Source of the DNA: Microlunatus phosphovorus NM-1
GTDB taxonomy: Bacteria > Actinomycetota > Actinomycetes > Propionibacteriales > Propionibacteriaceae
Length of the DNA: 64,000 bases
Assembly (NCBI RefSeq): GCF_000270245.1
Contig: NC_015635.1
Coordinates: forward strand, 3,348,001 to 3,412,000
Direction of reading: 5' to 3'
Below are positions 42,614 through 52,881 of the stretch, one piece after another (positions within the stretch are counted from its first letter, which is position 1; each line of letters starts with the position of its first letter). The notes below the pieces were generated by a model. The model was not told the origin of the DNA and ran no database searches. It worked only from the letters and a program-made list of their open reading frames with translations. The translations under genes and the position numbers were made by a program.

Positions 42614-45600
42614 ATGAGTCTTCAGTTGCATCGTGCGGAGCGGTCGGATCGGCTGGTCGCCGGATTGGCCGACCTGCTCACCGACCCGCTGCCTGATCCG
42701 TTCGCCAGCGAGTTGGTCGCGGTGCCGACTCGCGGGGTGGAACGCTGGCTCGCCCAGCAGGTGTCGAACCGGCTGGGAGTGTGTGCGGGGGTGGAGTTCC
42801 CCTCGGTACGCCGACTGGTGGCCGACGCCTTGGGCTCGGTCACCGGGATCGAGCCCGACGAGGACCCGTGGCAGCCGGCTCTGGCGGTCTGGCCCATCCT
42901 GACGATCCTCGATGCGGCCCACGACGAGGCCTGGGCCGAGCTGCTGTGGAGCCATCTCCGCGGGGGCTCGTCCGAGGAGACGCGCGGCGGACGCCGTTGG
43001 CTCACGGCCCGCCGCGCCGCGACCCTGTTCGCCCGCTACGCCTCCGAACGGCCCGAGCTCCTGGCACGCTGGCGGCAGGGCGAGGATGTCGACTCGGCCG
43101 GCCGGCCGCTGGCCGCGGATCGGGCCTGGCAAGCCGAGCTGTGGCGTCGGCTACGCAGCGAGCTGGAGATTCCGTCCCCTGCGGAGCGGTTGCCCGGCGC
43201 GCTCGCCCGGATCGCGGCCGATCCCGCCGCGGTCGACCTGCCCGACCGGCTCTCGGTGTTCGGCCTCACCGGTCTGGACCGCACCCAGCACCAGGTCCTC
43301 CTCGCGCTGGCCGCCCGGCGCGACGTGCATCTGTGGCTGAACCACCCGTCGCCCGCGCTCTGGAACGTGCTCGCTGCCCGGCCACCCGCCCCGCTGGGGA
43401 GGCGCGCCGACGACACGAGCCTGAGCGCGGTCCGGCATCGCCTGCTCGGCTATCTGGGCCGAGACTCCCGGGAGCTGCAACTGGTGCTGGCCGCTGCCCA
43501 GCCCGTGGATCGGCCGCTGCCCGGACCGGCCGACCCTGAGCACGACGACTCGGATCCCCCCGACTCGCCGCCGTTCGACTCACCGCAAGCCAAGCCGGTC
43601 ACCCTCCTCCGCCAACTGCAGCGGGACATCTCCGCCAACTCCGCTCCCCGACTCAGCGCCGATCGACCGCTGCTGACCACAGCCGACCGCAGCGTCCAGG
43701 TGCATGCGGCGCACGGGCCGGACCGGCAGGTCGAGGTGCTTCGGGAGCTGTTGGTCGGGCTGCTCGACGACGATCCGACGCTGGAGCCCCGCGACATCGT
43801 GGTGCTCTGTCCCGACATCGAGCGGTTCGCTCCGCTGGTCTCGGCGGCCTTCGGCCTCGCCGACGAGGACGGAGACACGGTGCATCCCGGGCATCGGATC
43901 CGGGTTCGGCTGGCCGACCGGGCCCTGCGTCGGGTCAATCCGCTGCTGGAGGTGCTCAGCACCGTCCTTGCCCTGGCCGGCGGCCGGGTCGCGGCCTCGA
44001 CCGTGCTCGACCTGTCCACCCAGCCGGCCGTCGCACGACGTTTCTCCTTCACCGGTGAGGATCTCGACCGCCTCACTCAGCTCGTCTCGGCCAGCGGCGT
44101 GCGCTGGGGGCTCGACGCTGCCCACCGCAAGCCGTACGGACTGGGACACCTCGGGCAGAACACCTGGGCGGCGGGCCTGGATCGACTGTTGCTCGGGATC
44201 GCGATGGACGGTGAGGACAACCACTTCATCGGCACCGCCCTGCCGCTGGACGAGGTCGACTCCTCCGACGTCGAGTTGATCGGCCGGCTCGCGGAGCTGA
44301 TGAACCGGCTCGGCACCGCGCTCGACGCGTTCGATGCGGATCACCCGTTGCACGAGTGGCTGGAGCTCACCCGGCAGACCATCGACGCGCTCACCGACAC
44401 CACGGCACGCGACAGCTGGCAGACCGGTCACGCCTACCGGATCCTCTCCTCGCTCGGCAGCGCCGAGCTGGCCGCCGACACCGTGCTCAGCCGAGCCGAG
44501 TTCCAGGCATTGCTGGCCGACCGGCTGGGCGGCCGGGCCGGACGGGCGAATTTCCGGACCGGCACCTTGACGGTCTGCACCATGTATCCGATGCGCTCGG
44601 TTCCCCATCGAGTCGTCTGCCTGCTCGGCATGGATGACCTCAGCTTTCCGCGCCGGTCTCGTGACGACGGCGACGACCTTCTCAACGGCGATCCATGGGT
44701 CGGCGATCGGGACCGGCGCAGCGAGGATCGGCAACTGCTGCTGGACGCAATCATGAGCGCCACCGAGCACCTGATCGTGCTCTACACCGGTGCTGATCCC
44801 CGCACCGGGGTGTCGCGGCCACCCGCGGTGCCGATCGGTGAGCTGCTGGACGCGGTCGATCTGACCGTACGGACCGAGGACGGATCCGTGCCACAGGACC
44901 TGGTCGTGCACCGGCATCCTCTGCAACCGTTCGACGCCGCGAACTTCGCCACCTCAGCACAGTCTGGCGACTCCGCGGATCGTCCCTTCAGCTTCGATTT
45001 GGCCGCACTCCGCGGGGCACGTGCCGCGGCCGCCGAACGCAGCAGCGGGCCCGCGGTCTATCCCACCGAGCCGCTGCCGGATCGCGAGCCGACCACCCGG
45101 GTGGAGCTGGCTGACCTGGTGCGATTCCTGAGTCATCCAGTGAAGGCCCTGCTGCGCGAGCGCGGCGGGCTGCCGACCTGGGAGGAGTCCGATCCGGTCA
45201 CCGATCAGCTGCCGGTGGAACTCGATGGCCTGGCTTCGTGGCAGATCGGCAACCGCCTGCTGACCCAGCTGTTACGCGGCGCCGATCCCGACCAGCTCCG
45301 CGGCGCGGAATGGCGGCGCGGCACGCTGCCGCCACGGGCTCTCGGTGACCGGGTGCTGGACCGGCTGATGAGATTGGCGCTCGAGATCGCCGATCGGGCT
45401 CGTCCTTGGTCGTCCGGAGAATCCACCAGCCACGACATCGCCATCGAGCTGGGCGAGCGGCTGCTGACCGGTACGGTCGCGCCGGTGCATGGGCCAACGC
45501 TGCTGTCGGTCGGTTTCTCCTGGCTCAGTGCCCGGCAGCGGCTGGCCGCCTTCAGTCAGCTATTGGCGCTGACCGCCGCTCACCCCGGCACGCCCTGGCA

Positions 45601-45991
45601 GGCCGTCACCATCGGCCGTGGCGGCACGTCAGTGCTGGGACCGGTGGATCCAGGGTGGGCGGCACTGGTGCTGGACGACCAGCTCGACCTGTATGAGACC
45701 GGTCTGCGCGAGCCCCTCCCCTTTGCCCCGCGAGCGTCCGCCGAGTACGCCCGACTACGTTCGCGCGACTTCCAGGTCAGCCCCGCCGACTCGCCTGCCG
45801 CGAAGCAGTGGGATCAAGATCGCGACTCCGCGTACGAGCGGTTCTTCGGGCCCGGTGTCACACTCGCCCAACTGCTCGACATTGCGTCGGTGACCCGGGA
45901 GGAGCGCGGCACGCTGGCCGAGCCGAGCCGGTTCGGCACCCTGGCCCGCCGGGTCTTCCACCCCATGCTCAGCGCGGAGGAGCTGCGATGA
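42614..45991 (+). CDS. recC: RecC subunit of exonuclease V
   Basis: The 1125-residue protein starts LQLHRAERSDRLVAGLADLL and has the RecC block VAVPTRGVERWLAQQVSNRLG, a degenerate helicase-like core and MRSVPHRVVCLLGMDDLSFPR. RecC is the Chi-recognising subunit of RecBCD. The start at 42614 has little ribosome-binding sequence. Its stop overlaps recB (ATGA at 45988). The order C-B-D with overlaps at both joints is that of actinobacterial rec operons. Length is typical. Confidence 0.93.
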   Translation: MSLQLHRAERSDRLVAGLADLLTDPLPDPFASELVAVPTRGVERWLAQQVSNRLGVCAGVEFPSVRRLVADALGSVTGIEPDEDPWQPALAVWPILTILDAAHDEAWAELLWSHLRGGSSEETRGGRRWLTARRAATLFARYASERPELLARWRQGEDVDSAGRPLAADRAWQAELWRRLRSELEIPSPAERLPGALARIAADPAAVDLPDRLSVFGLTGLDRTQHQVLLALAARRDVHLWLNHPSPALWNVLAARPPAPLGRRADDTSLSAVRHRLLGYLGRDSRELQLVLAAAQPVDRPLPGPADPEHDDSDPPDSPPFDSPQAKPVTLLRQLQRDISANSAPRLSADRPLLTTADRSVQVHAAHGPDRQVEVLRELLVGLLDDDPTLEPRDIVVLCPDIERFAPLVSAAFGLADEDGDTVHPGHRIRVRLADRALRRVNPLLEVLSTVLALAGGRVAASTVLDLSTQPAVARRFSFTGEDLDRLTQLVSASGVRWGLDAAHRKPYGLGHLGQNTWAAGLDRLLLGIAMDGEDNHFIGTALPLDEVDSSDVELIGRLAELMNRLGTALDAFDADHPLHEWLELTRQTIDALTDTTARDSWQTGHAYRILSSLGSAELAADTVLSRAEFQALLADRLGGRAGRANFRTGTLTVCTMYPMRSVPHRVVCLLGMDDLSFPRRSRDDGDDLLNGDPWVGDRDRRSEDRQLLLDAIMSATEHLIVLYTGADPRTGVSRPPAVPIGELLDAVDLTVRTEDGSVPQDLVVHRHPLQPFDAANFATSAQSGDSADRPFSFDLAALRGARAAAAERSSGPAVYPTEPLPDREPTTRVELADLVRFLSHPVKALLRERGGLPTWEESDPVTDQLPVELDGLASWQIGNRLLTQLLRGADPDQLRGAEWRRGTLPPRALGDRVLDRLMRLALEIADRARPWSSGESTSHDIAIELGERLLTGTVAPVHGPTLLSVGFSWLSARQRLAAFSQLLALTAAHPGTPWQAVTIGRGGTSVLGPVDPGWAALVLDDQLDLYETGLREPLPFAPRASAEYARLRSRDFQVSPADSPAAKQWDQDRDSAYERFFGPGVTLAQLLDIASVTREERGTLAEPSRFGTLARRVFHPMLSAEELR

Positions 45992-48900
45992 CCCGCGACT
46001 GGACCGGGCAGCAGGATCGCCCAACCACACCTCCCTCGACGCCCCCCGAGATTGCGCCGATCTCCCTCGAGACCACCCGGAGCATGGCCGAGATCGCCCC
46101 CGCCGTGTCCACCATCCCAGCTGAGTCGGCACCGGACACCTTTGAGATCTGCGGCCCGTTGCCCACCGGGACGACCGTGCTGGAGGCCAGCGCGGGCACC
46201 GGCAAGACCTACACCATCGCTGCCCTGGTGGCGCGCTATGTCGCCGAAGGGCTGGCCGAGCTTCCGCAGCTGATGGTGGTCACCTTCGGCCGGATGGCCA
46301 CCGACGAGCTCCGGGTCCGGGTCCGCGAACGGCTGGTCGGGCTGGAGACCCAGCTGGCCGCGGCGCTGGAGCTCACCCCGCCCGGGCTGACGGTGCCGGA
46401 GCCGGACGACGTCGCCAGTCTGCTGATCCAGGTCGATCCCGCCGAGCAGACCGCCCGCCACGACCGCGTCAGCCGGGCGCTGGCCGACTTCGACACCGCC
46501 ACCATCGCCACCACCCACGAGTTCTGCCAGCGGATGCTCGACGATCTCGGGGTGCTGGGCGACCCGGAGCCGGACGCGGTGTTCGTCGAGCACCTCGCCG
46601 AGCTGACCGAGGAGGTGGCGCGGGACGTCTACCTGCGTCGCTATGCAGCCGCGCCGACGAGCACGCTGACCTACGCCGATGCCGTCCGGCTGGCCGACGA
46701 CGTGGTCCGGGCCGGACCGATCCGGCTTGTCCCTGGGCTGGGCGCGGGAGCCCGTGCCGACGAACGGGTGGAGTTCGCCCACGAGGTCATCGCCGAGGTC
46801 CGGCGCCGGAAGGCACGAGCTCGCTATCGGACCTATGACGACATGCTGACCCGGCTGCAGGCGGCGCTGGCCGACGAGCAGCACGGCGCACTGGCCGCCG
46901 AGCGGCTGCGAGAACGTTTCCATGTCGTGCTGGTCGACGAGTTCCAAGACACCGACCCCATCCAGTGGGACATCCTGCGGCGAGCCTTCCACGGTCATCG
47001 CACGCTGGTGGTGATCGGCGATCCGAAGCAGGCGATCTATGCCTTCCGGGGTGCGGATGTGAACAGCTATCTGCAAGTCGCCCGCGAGGCATCGCAGGTC
47101 GCCACCCTGGGCACCTGCTATCGCAGCGACCGGGCACTGCTGGACGGTCTCGACCTGATCATGGGCGGCGCGAGTCTCGGCGACCCCAAGATCGTCGTCC
47201 GGCCGGTGGGCAGCGCCCATCCGGTACGACGGCTGACCGGCGCCGGCGCTCCGGTCCGCGTCCGGGTGTTGCCGCGCAAACTCGAGGGTCAGGAGTATGT
47301 GCAGCGACTCCGGGACCGGGTGGCCAAAGATCTGGTTGCCGAGATCTCCCAGTTGCTCGGCTCAGGAGCCCAACTGCAGCTGGCTGGTGCCGCGTCCCGG
47401 CCGATCGGCGCCAGCGACCTGGCGGTCCTGGTGCGACGCAATGTCGCCGGCGAGCAGATCCGCGATGCCTTGGCCGCCGCCGGCATCCCGGCGGTGCTGC
47501 ACGGCTCTGATTCGGTGTTCTCCTCGGCGGCTGCCAGGGACTGGCTGCGCCTGTTGCAGGCCCTGGAACAGCCGCGCCAGCAGCTGGTCCGCGAGGCCAG
47601 CCTGACCAGCCTGGTCGGTTGGACGTTTCCCCGATTGGCTCGAGCCGACGAGACGGCGCTGGCAGATCTGTCGTACGACTTCCGCCGTTGGAGCCGCACC
47701 CTGGCGCACCGCGGGGTCGCCGCCCTGCTGGAGGCGCTCGGCGCCGACACCGACCTGAGCGGGCGGGTGCTGAGCCAGCCGGACGGCGAACGGCTGCTCA
47801 CCGATCTGCGGCACATCGCCCAGCGCCTGCACGCGGTGATGTCCGGTCAGCAGCTCGGCGCGGCGGGGCTTCGGGAATGGCTGGCCGAGGCCATCGACGC
47901 CGCGGCCACCGACGACGTCACCGAAGGACTGCGCCGGCTCGCGACCGATGCTGCAGCCGTGCAGATCCTCACCCTGCATCGCAGCAAGGGCCTGCAGTTC
48001 CCGATCGTCTACCTGCCGGAGGCGTGGGACTGCTTCGTGCCCTCGGACGATCGGGGGTCGGTGCTGCGCCTGCACGAGCAGGATGAGCATGAGCGGGGCG
48101 AGGAGGTGCTGGACGTCGGTGGTCGGTATGCCGCCGGCCGGTCCGAGCGACTCCGGCAAGCGCTCGCGGAGGAAGCAGGCGAGCACCTGCGGCTCTACTA
48201 CGTCGGTCTCACCCGCGCCCAGTGTCAGGTGGTGACCTGGTGGGCCGACTCGCGCAACACCCCGACCTCGGCGCTGCACCGCTATTGGGCCCGCAGCCGT
48301 CGCAGTGGTGATGTCGAGCCTGACTATCCGGTCGACCTGGGCCCGGCTGACTGGCCGCTGCCGCGCAGCACGACTCCAGGGGATGCCTCCGCCAAGTTGT
48401 TGAGTGTCGAGCAGGTGGCAGCCCTCGGCGCCACGCCCCAGTTGAGGGCGAGCAAGAGCCCCGCGGCCCTGGACATACGCCACTTCACGCGCGAACTCGA
48501 CACCCACTGGCGCCGTACCTCCTACTCGGCGCTGACTGCTGCCGCCCACGGTCTGCCGTCATCGCCGGGCGTCACCAGCGAACCAGAGCTGCTCAAAGAG
48601 GACGACGAAAATCTGCTCGGCCCTGACCAGACCACCGGACACGCCGAGCTTGCGCCAGCCCCGGACCCTGCGGACACCCTGCCTTCTCCGATGGGTCAGC
48701 TGCCGGCCGGTGCCGACTTCGGCACAGCCGTGCACGGGGTGCTGGAGGTGCTCGATCCGACCGGTGACGACCTGGCGGCTGCCACCCTGGCCGCCACCAC
48801 CGAGGCGCTGGCCGGGCTGCCGCATGGCGCGCTGAGTCCGGAGCAACTGGCCGAGGCGCTGCTGCCCTGTCTCCAGACGCCGCTCGGACCGCTCGCCGAC

Positions 48901-49512
48901 GACCTCACGCTTGCCGAGCTGAGTCCGCACGACCGGCTCAGCGAACTGGTCTTCGAACTGCCGCTGGCCGGCGGTGACCGGCCGCGCGCAGACGTACGGC
49001 TGGCCGACCTGGCACCGCTGCTGGCCAGACACCTGCCGGCCGATGATCCGCTGACCGGCTACCCCGAGCTGCTGACCCATCCGCCGCTGGCGGAGGAGTC
49101 GTTGCGGGGCTATCTCACCGGCAGCATCGACGCGGTGCTGCGGGTCGGTCCCGCCGAAAGCCGTCGCTATCTGGTAGTCGACTACAAGACGAACTGGCTC
49201 GGGCGCGGTGGGCCGGGCGAGTTGACCGTCGCCGACTACTCGCCGGCCTCGATGGCGGCCGCCATGACGGCGGCGCACTATCCCCTGCAGGCGCTGCTCT
49301 ACCAGGTGGCACTGCACCGGCTGCTGCGCTGGCGCCAGCCGGGCTATGACCCCGAGACTCATCTCGGCGGAGTGCTCTATCTGTTCCTGCGGGGTATGGC
49401 GGGCCCTGCCACGCCACGGATCGACGACGTGCCGTACGGGGTGTTCAGCTGGCAGCCTCCTGCGGCCCTGATCACCGAGTTGTCCGAGCTGCTGGATCGA
49501 GGTGTGGAATGA
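45988..49512 (+). CDS. recB: RecB subunit of exonuclease V
   Basis: The 1174-residue protein has Walker A EASAGTGKTYT (about residue 70), motif II LVDEFQDTDPIQW, QAIYAFRGAD, and LTLHRSKGLQFPIVYLPE. The C-terminal nuclease has LVVDYKTNW with the Lys of the PDDEXK motif. RecB is the 3'-5' helicase and nuclease of RecBCD. It starts with an ATGA overlap with recC; the first 60 residues are a Pro-rich extension before the helicase domain, and an internal ATG could be used instead. Stop overlaps recD. Confidence 0.94.
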   Translation: MTRDWTGQQDRPTTPPSTPPEIAPISLETTRSMAEIAPAVSTIPAESAPDTFEICGPLPTGTTVLEASAGTGKTYTIAALVARYVAEGLAELPQLMVVTFGRMATDELRVRVRERLVGLETQLAAALELTPPGLTVPEPDDVASLLIQVDPAEQTARHDRVSRALADFDTATIATTHEFCQRMLDDLGVLGDPEPDAVFVEHLAELTEEVARDVYLRRYAAAPTSTLTYADAVRLADDVVRAGPIRLVPGLGAGARADERVEFAHEVIAEVRRRKARARYRTYDDMLTRLQAALADEQHGALAAERLRERFHVVLVDEFQDTDPIQWDILRRAFHGHRTLVVIGDPKQAIYAFRGADVNSYLQVAREASQVATLGTCYRSDRALLDGLDLIMGGASLGDPKIVVRPVGSAHPVRRLTGAGAPVRVRVLPRKLEGQEYVQRLRDRVAKDLVAEISQLLGSGAQLQLAGAASRPIGASDLAVLVRRNVAGEQIRDALAAAGIPAVLHGSDSVFSSAAARDWLRLLQALEQPRQQLVREASLTSLVGWTFPRLARADETALADLSYDFRRWSRTLAHRGVAALLEALGADTDLSGRVLSQPDGERLLTDLRHIAQRLHAVMSGQQLGAAGLREWLAEAIDAAATDDVTEGLRRLATDAAAVQILTLHRSKGLQFPIVYLPEAWDCFVPSDDRGSVLRLHEQDEHERGEEVLDVGGRYAAGRSERLRQALAEEAGEHLRLYYVGLTRAQCQVVTWWADSRNTPTSALHRYWARSRRSGDVEPDYPVDLGPADWPLPRSTTPGDASAKLLSVEQVAALGATPQLRASKSPAALDIRHFTRELDTHWRRTSYSALTAAAHGLPSSPGVTSEPELLKEDDENLLGPDQTTGHAELAPAPDPADTLPSPMGQLPAGADFGTAVHGVLEVLDPTGDDLAAATLAATTEALAGLPHGALSPEQLAEALLPCLQTPLGPLADDLTLAELSPHDRLSELVFELPLAGGDRPRADVRLADLAPLLARHLPADDPLTGYPELLTHPPLAEESLRGYLTGSIDAVLRVGPAESRRYLVVDYKTNWLGRGGPGELTVADYSPASMAAAMTAAHYPLQALLYQVALHRLLRWRQPGYDPETHLGGVLYLFLRGMAGPATPRIDDVPYGVFSWQPPAALITELSELLDRGVE

Positions 49513-51362
49513 CAGCGTTCAGCACCGAGATCGCGGTGGCCAGCCGGGCTGCGGGACTGCTCGCCACGTTCAATACCGCAGGGGTGCTCGACCTGGCCGA
49601 CGTACACGTGGCCACCGCCGTCACACGGATCAGCGGCGAGCCCGACGAACGGGTGGCTCTGGCTCTGGCTCTCGCGGTGCGCGCACTGCGGCTCGGCTCG
49701 GTCTGCATCGACCTGACCACGGTCGCGCACGAGGTCTTCGAGGCGGCCGAAGAGGGTTTGGACGTCGCCGAGCTGCCGTGGCCGGACCCGGACGACTGGT
49801 CGGCGCAGGTCAGCCGGAGTCCGGCCGTCGCCGACGGGGCCGAGGCAGCCGACGGGCGTCCACTGCGACTGGTCTCGGGAAAGCTCTATCTGGAGCGCTA
49901 TTGGCGACAGGAAGAGTCGGTACGTCGCCAGTTGGTCGACCGCCGCGCCGCGCCACCACCGGAGGTCGACGTCGACCGGCTGGCTGTCGCGTTGGATCGG
50001 TTGTTCGACCGAGGTGGTCTGGGTCCGGAGGAGGAAGACCTGCAACGGCGGGCCGCCGAGGTCTGCGCGCATCAGTGGGTGACCGTGCTGGCCGGCGGGC
50101 CCGGCACCGGAAAGACCACCACGGTTGCGAAGGTGTTGGCGATGCTGGCCGACCAGCCTGGTCGGCAGCCACGGATCGCCTTGGCGGCACCGACCGGCAA
50201 GGCGGCGGCCCGTTTGACCGAGGCGCTTTCGCAGGCCCGGCGTCAGCTGGCGCCGGAGGACGCAGCCCGAGTCGCCGAGCTGAGCGCGCTCACCCTGCAC
50301 CGGCTGCTCGGCTGGCTGCCCAGCACCCGCGGTCGGTTCCGTCACCACGCCGGCAACCGGCTGCCGTACGACGTGGTTGTGGTCGACGAGATGTCGATGG
50401 TGTCGCTGACCATGATGGCCCGGCTGCTGGAGGCCGTTCGTCCTGACGCTCGGCTGGTGTTGGTCGGCGATCCCGACCAGCTCTCCTCGGTGGAGGCCGG
50501 TGCCGTGCTGGCCGACATCACCGGTGCGCTCGGCGTCGACGCGCTTGGGGTTGACGGGGGTGGGGTTGATGCTGGCCGGACCGACGGCGGACGGCGCAGT
50601 GTGGTCCGGCTCCAGCGCACCTGGCGGTATGGCGGCGCGATCGAGGATCTGGCCCGCGCGGTCCGGGAGAGCGACGAGGACGCGGCCATCGAGGTGCTGC
50701 GCCGCGGCGCCGACGATGTGGTGTTCACCGAGACCGACCTCGCCCATCCCCGCCCGGCCGGCATCGAGCCATTGGCAGCGGCCGTCGGCGCGGCGGGCAA
50801 GGAACTGCGGGATGCCGCCATGGCCGGCGATGTCACCGGCGCCCTGATCGCACTCGACCGGCATCGCCTGCTGTGCGCCCATCGGCACGGCCCGTACGGG
50901 GTGTCCCGCTGGAGCCAGGAGGCAGAACGCTGGCTGGCCGAGGCCGTGCCCGGCTACGGCGAGGACGGCGAGTGGTATCTGGGGCGGCCGCTGCTGATCA
51001 CCGTGAACGACTACGACCTCAACCTGTTCAACGGCGACACCGGCGTCGTGGTGGCGACCGTCGGTGGTGTGCGTGCCGCGTTCGGGCGTGGCTCAGAGCC
51101 GATGCTGATCTCACCGGTCCGGCTGGATGCCGTCCAGACCACCCATGCGATGACCGTGCACCGCGCCCAAGGCAGCCAGTTCGACATCGTCTCGTTCGTG
51201 CTGCCACCGCCGGACTCCCCCTTGCTGACGCGGGAGTTGCTCTACACCGCCGTCACCCGAGCCAGCCACCGCGTGCAGGTCTTCGGCACCGAAGAGGCCG
51301 TACGCCGCGCCGTCCGCCGCCCGGCAAACCGAGCCAGCGGACTCCGCGGTCGGTTGAGTTGA
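49509..51362 (+). CDS. recD: RecD subunit of exonuclease V
   Basis: The 617-residue protein has an N-terminal domain, then Walker A AGGPGTGKTTT (about residue 200), motif II VVVDEMSMVSL, the QLSSVEAGAVLADI block and C-terminal AMTVHRAQGSQFDIV. RecD is the fast 5'-3' helicase of RecBCD. The ATG overlaps the recB stop (ATGA). It ends the operon; the next 3.8 kb are AT-richer accessory DNA. The stretch DALGVDGGGVDAGRTDGGRR near residue 345 is a low-complexity insert of this strain or family. Confidence 0.94.
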   Translation: MTAFSTEIAVASRAAGLLATFNTAGVLDLADVHVATAVTRISGEPDERVALALALAVRALRLGSVCIDLTTVAHEVFEAAEEGLDVAELPWPDPDDWSAQVSRSPAVADGAEAADGRPLRLVSGKLYLERYWRQEESVRRQLVDRRAAPPPEVDVDRLAVALDRLFDRGGLGPEEEDLQRRAAEVCAHQWVTVLAGGPGTGKTTTVAKVLAMLADQPGRQPRIALAAPTGKAAARLTEALSQARRQLAPEDAARVAELSALTLHRLLGWLPSTRGRFRHHAGNRLPYDVVVVDEMSMVSLTMMARLLEAVRPDARLVLVGDPDQLSSVEAGAVLADITGALGVDALGVDGGGVDAGRTDGGRRSVVRLQRTWRYGGAIEDLARAVRESDEDAAIEVLRRGADDVVFTETDLAHPRPAGIEPLAAAVGAAGKELRDAAMAGDVTGALIALDRHRLLCAHRHGPYGVSRWSQEAERWLAEAVPGYGEDGEWYLGRPLLITVNDYDLNLFNGDTGVVVATVGGVRAAFGRGSEPMLISPVRLDAVQTTHAMTVHRAQGSQFDIVSFVLPPPDSPLLTRELLYTAVTRASHRVQVFGTEEAVRRAVRRPANRASGLRGRLS

Positions 51363-51454
51363 GCGAGAAGCGGCTTGCCCGAGGAGAGTGACACGCCGAA
51401 TCGCTCATACGATGACGAGATCGCAGTAGGCCGTGCAGTCGCACCACACTACCG

Positions 51455-51559
51455 ATGGAAATAGGAATGTGGATTTCAGAAGACGGTAGAATAAATATCA
51501 TTGCACTCCCAGAACCAACTGATATGGCCCTGATGGACCATTTAGACTCAGAGACCTAA
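51455..51559 (+). CDS. Possible 34-residue ORF in AT-rich gap after recD
   Basis: From ATG 51455 a short frame encodes MEIGMWISEDGRINIIALPE, then PTDMALMDHLDSET. Composition differs from the high-GC neighbours and it may be the tail of a decayed gene. No ribosome-binding site is convincing. The rest of 51363-51690 holds no other recognised feature. Confidence 0.3.
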   Translation: MEIGMWISEDGRINIIALPEPTDMALMDHLDSET

Positions 51560-51690
51560 CACATTGACATCAGGCGCGCGTGGCGCGCCAGCCTAGCGCA
51601 ACCAGATGCTACGATCCGAAACGTGCGGACCGCGGGCCACAAAGGCACGCTTACTGCCGAAATGATCGCGAGGAGGGGTGGCGTAGCAGT

Positions 51691-51954
51691 ATGGGAGATT
51701 ACAGTTTGTCGGATGAACCGACGGAAGTTCTCGTCTCGATCGAGGAGGCACTTCCCGGCATGCGGATCGTGGATCTGCCCGAGGGTCAAAGCTGGCTGGG
51801 AGCGCTCATGTTTATCAAGACACATGGCGCGGAGGGTGGCGGATGGTCCATGAGACGCACCGAAGGTCTCTCTAGTGAAGAACTGCTCGGCATCGTCAGT
51901 ATTTCAGCAGAAATGTTGCTCGAGAAAATACAATACGAAAGCGAGGATCGATGA
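51691..51954 (+). CDS. Small acidic protein, putative immunity-like family (copy A)
   Basis: The 87-residue protein starts MGDYSLSDEPTEVLVSIEEA, contains PEGQSWLGALMFIKTHG and ends SSEELLGIVSISAEMLLEKI-QYESEDR. I do not recognise a named family. It is similar in layout to the broken ORF that follows (EELLG...EMLLEK against EELLG...ETLKAD). AGGAGGGG lies 12 bases upstream. Small acidic tandem paralogues in an AT-rich island look like immunity proteins of contact toxins, but no toxin gene is present. That function is therefore a guess. Confidence 0.55.
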   Translation: MGDYSLSDEPTEVLVSIEEALPGMRIVDLPEGQSWLGALMFIKTHGAEGGGWSMRRTEGLSSEELLGIVSISAEMLLEKIQYESEDR

Positions 51955-52202
51955 CTGTGGCAGACGACGAGAGGCTGGGACCACATCCCATTGGTGACGT
52001 TTTTCCAGGCGTGGCCTTGGCACCGCTGCCCGACGACTGCGTGCTCGAGACCCTGTTCGTGTTCTCGAAGTTGCGTTTCAATGACGGCACCACTGCGTGG
52101 CAGTGAAGATCGCCCGGGATCACCAACCATGAGGAACTTCTCGGAGCGCTCATCATGCAGGTGGAGACGCTCAAGGCGGATTTGCTCGACGACTGGGAAT
52201 GA
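51951..52202 (+). pseudogene. Paralogue of the small acidic protein, interrupted by a stop (copy B)
   Basis: The frame starts by ATGA overlap with copy A and encodes MTVADDERLGPHPIGDVFPG, then PLPDDCVLETLFVFSKLRF, until an in-frame TGA at 52104. After it the same frame continues with RSPGITNHEELLGALIMQVE and ends at 52202. The copy at 54604 has TGGAAGTCG where this one has TGAAGATCG, which shows that the stop is a mutation. It was probably a functional 83-residue protein. Confidence 0.6.
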
Positions 52203-52221
52203 AGGTCAACCCCGCCGCCTT

Positions 52222-52240
52222 GCAACCTCAATGAGGTTGC
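52222..52240. terminator. Perfect hairpin after copy B
   Basis: GCAACCTCA-A-TGAGGTTGC is a 9+1+9 palindrome 20 bases after the copy B stop. There is no T-run. It may end the small-gene transcript. Confidence 0.5.
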
Positions 52241-52401
52241 ACTATTCGGCCTGAATATGCTGCCGAACTAGAAAGGGGACGTATTGATGGTCATCCTGCG
52301 ACTGCGTTCTCTCGAGAGTCTAGGCTCAACGGACGAAAGCGATAAACCGAGTTCACATTTCCCCGAGAGGCAAGTATGTTCAGAAACACTCCGCGTCCAA
52401 A

Positions 52402-52830
52402 ATGAGTCCTTCAGATGCACATCTCGCGCTCATTCGTCGACTTCGGGCAGCACCACAGCGGACACGGTCGCACCAAGCTCTCCTGGCCTGCTTGGAAAGA
52501 CTGGCCAGTGGGGGACCAACAGATGGGCAGTTGGTTGAGATTTATGACGCTTGGACCGTGCCGGTAGCAGACGGGTTCTGCGTAGTCTACGCGCGTCCGT
52601 TCGGGAAGATGGTGGGGGTGCGCGTGCTTCGAACCAGCTCCGCTGACTACCCGCTCTTTCTCAACGCGGATGGCAGCGTAGATGTAAACGATGCAGAGGA
52701 CTTCGGTAGCGCCGTCGCGGACTACGTGATAGCCGAGCCGCTCGGATCAAGAGCCCGGTCGCTGAAATACGACCGAGAGGGCGTTGGTTGGTGGGGCGAG
52801 CCACCGATACCGCCAATAGGCCACGACTGA
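52402..52830 (+). CDS. Hypothetical protein in accessory island
   Basis: The 142-residue protein starts MSPSDAHLALIRRLRAAPQ and ends KYDREGVGWWGEPPIPPIGHD. It is not a family I know. The phrase KYDREGV resembles EYDERGV in the broken ORF near 55115, so the two may be distant relatives. A short frame MFRNTPRPK from ATG 52376 (after GAGAGG) overlaps this start by AAAATGA; a one-base deletion there could have shortened an original N-terminus. The gene ends 52 bases before the insertion sequence. Confidence 0.5.
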   Translation: MSPSDAHLALIRRLRAAPQRTRSHQALLACLERLASGGPTDGQLVEIYDAWTVPVADGFCVVYARPFGKMVGVRVLRTSSADYPLFLNADGSVDVNDAEDFGSAVADYVIAEPLGSRARSLKYDREGVGWWGEPPIPPIGHD

Positions 52831-52881
52831 AGCAGTTTCAGATCACCGCGTGCCGCGACGGGGAGAGGACCGGAGAGGACC

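Noticed and set aside
52284-52538. 84-residue plus frame in the accessory island
   Set aside because: It overlaps the longer 52402 frame, is Ser/Thr-rich past the overlap point and has no relatives I recognise; AAGGGGAC before it may be chance.
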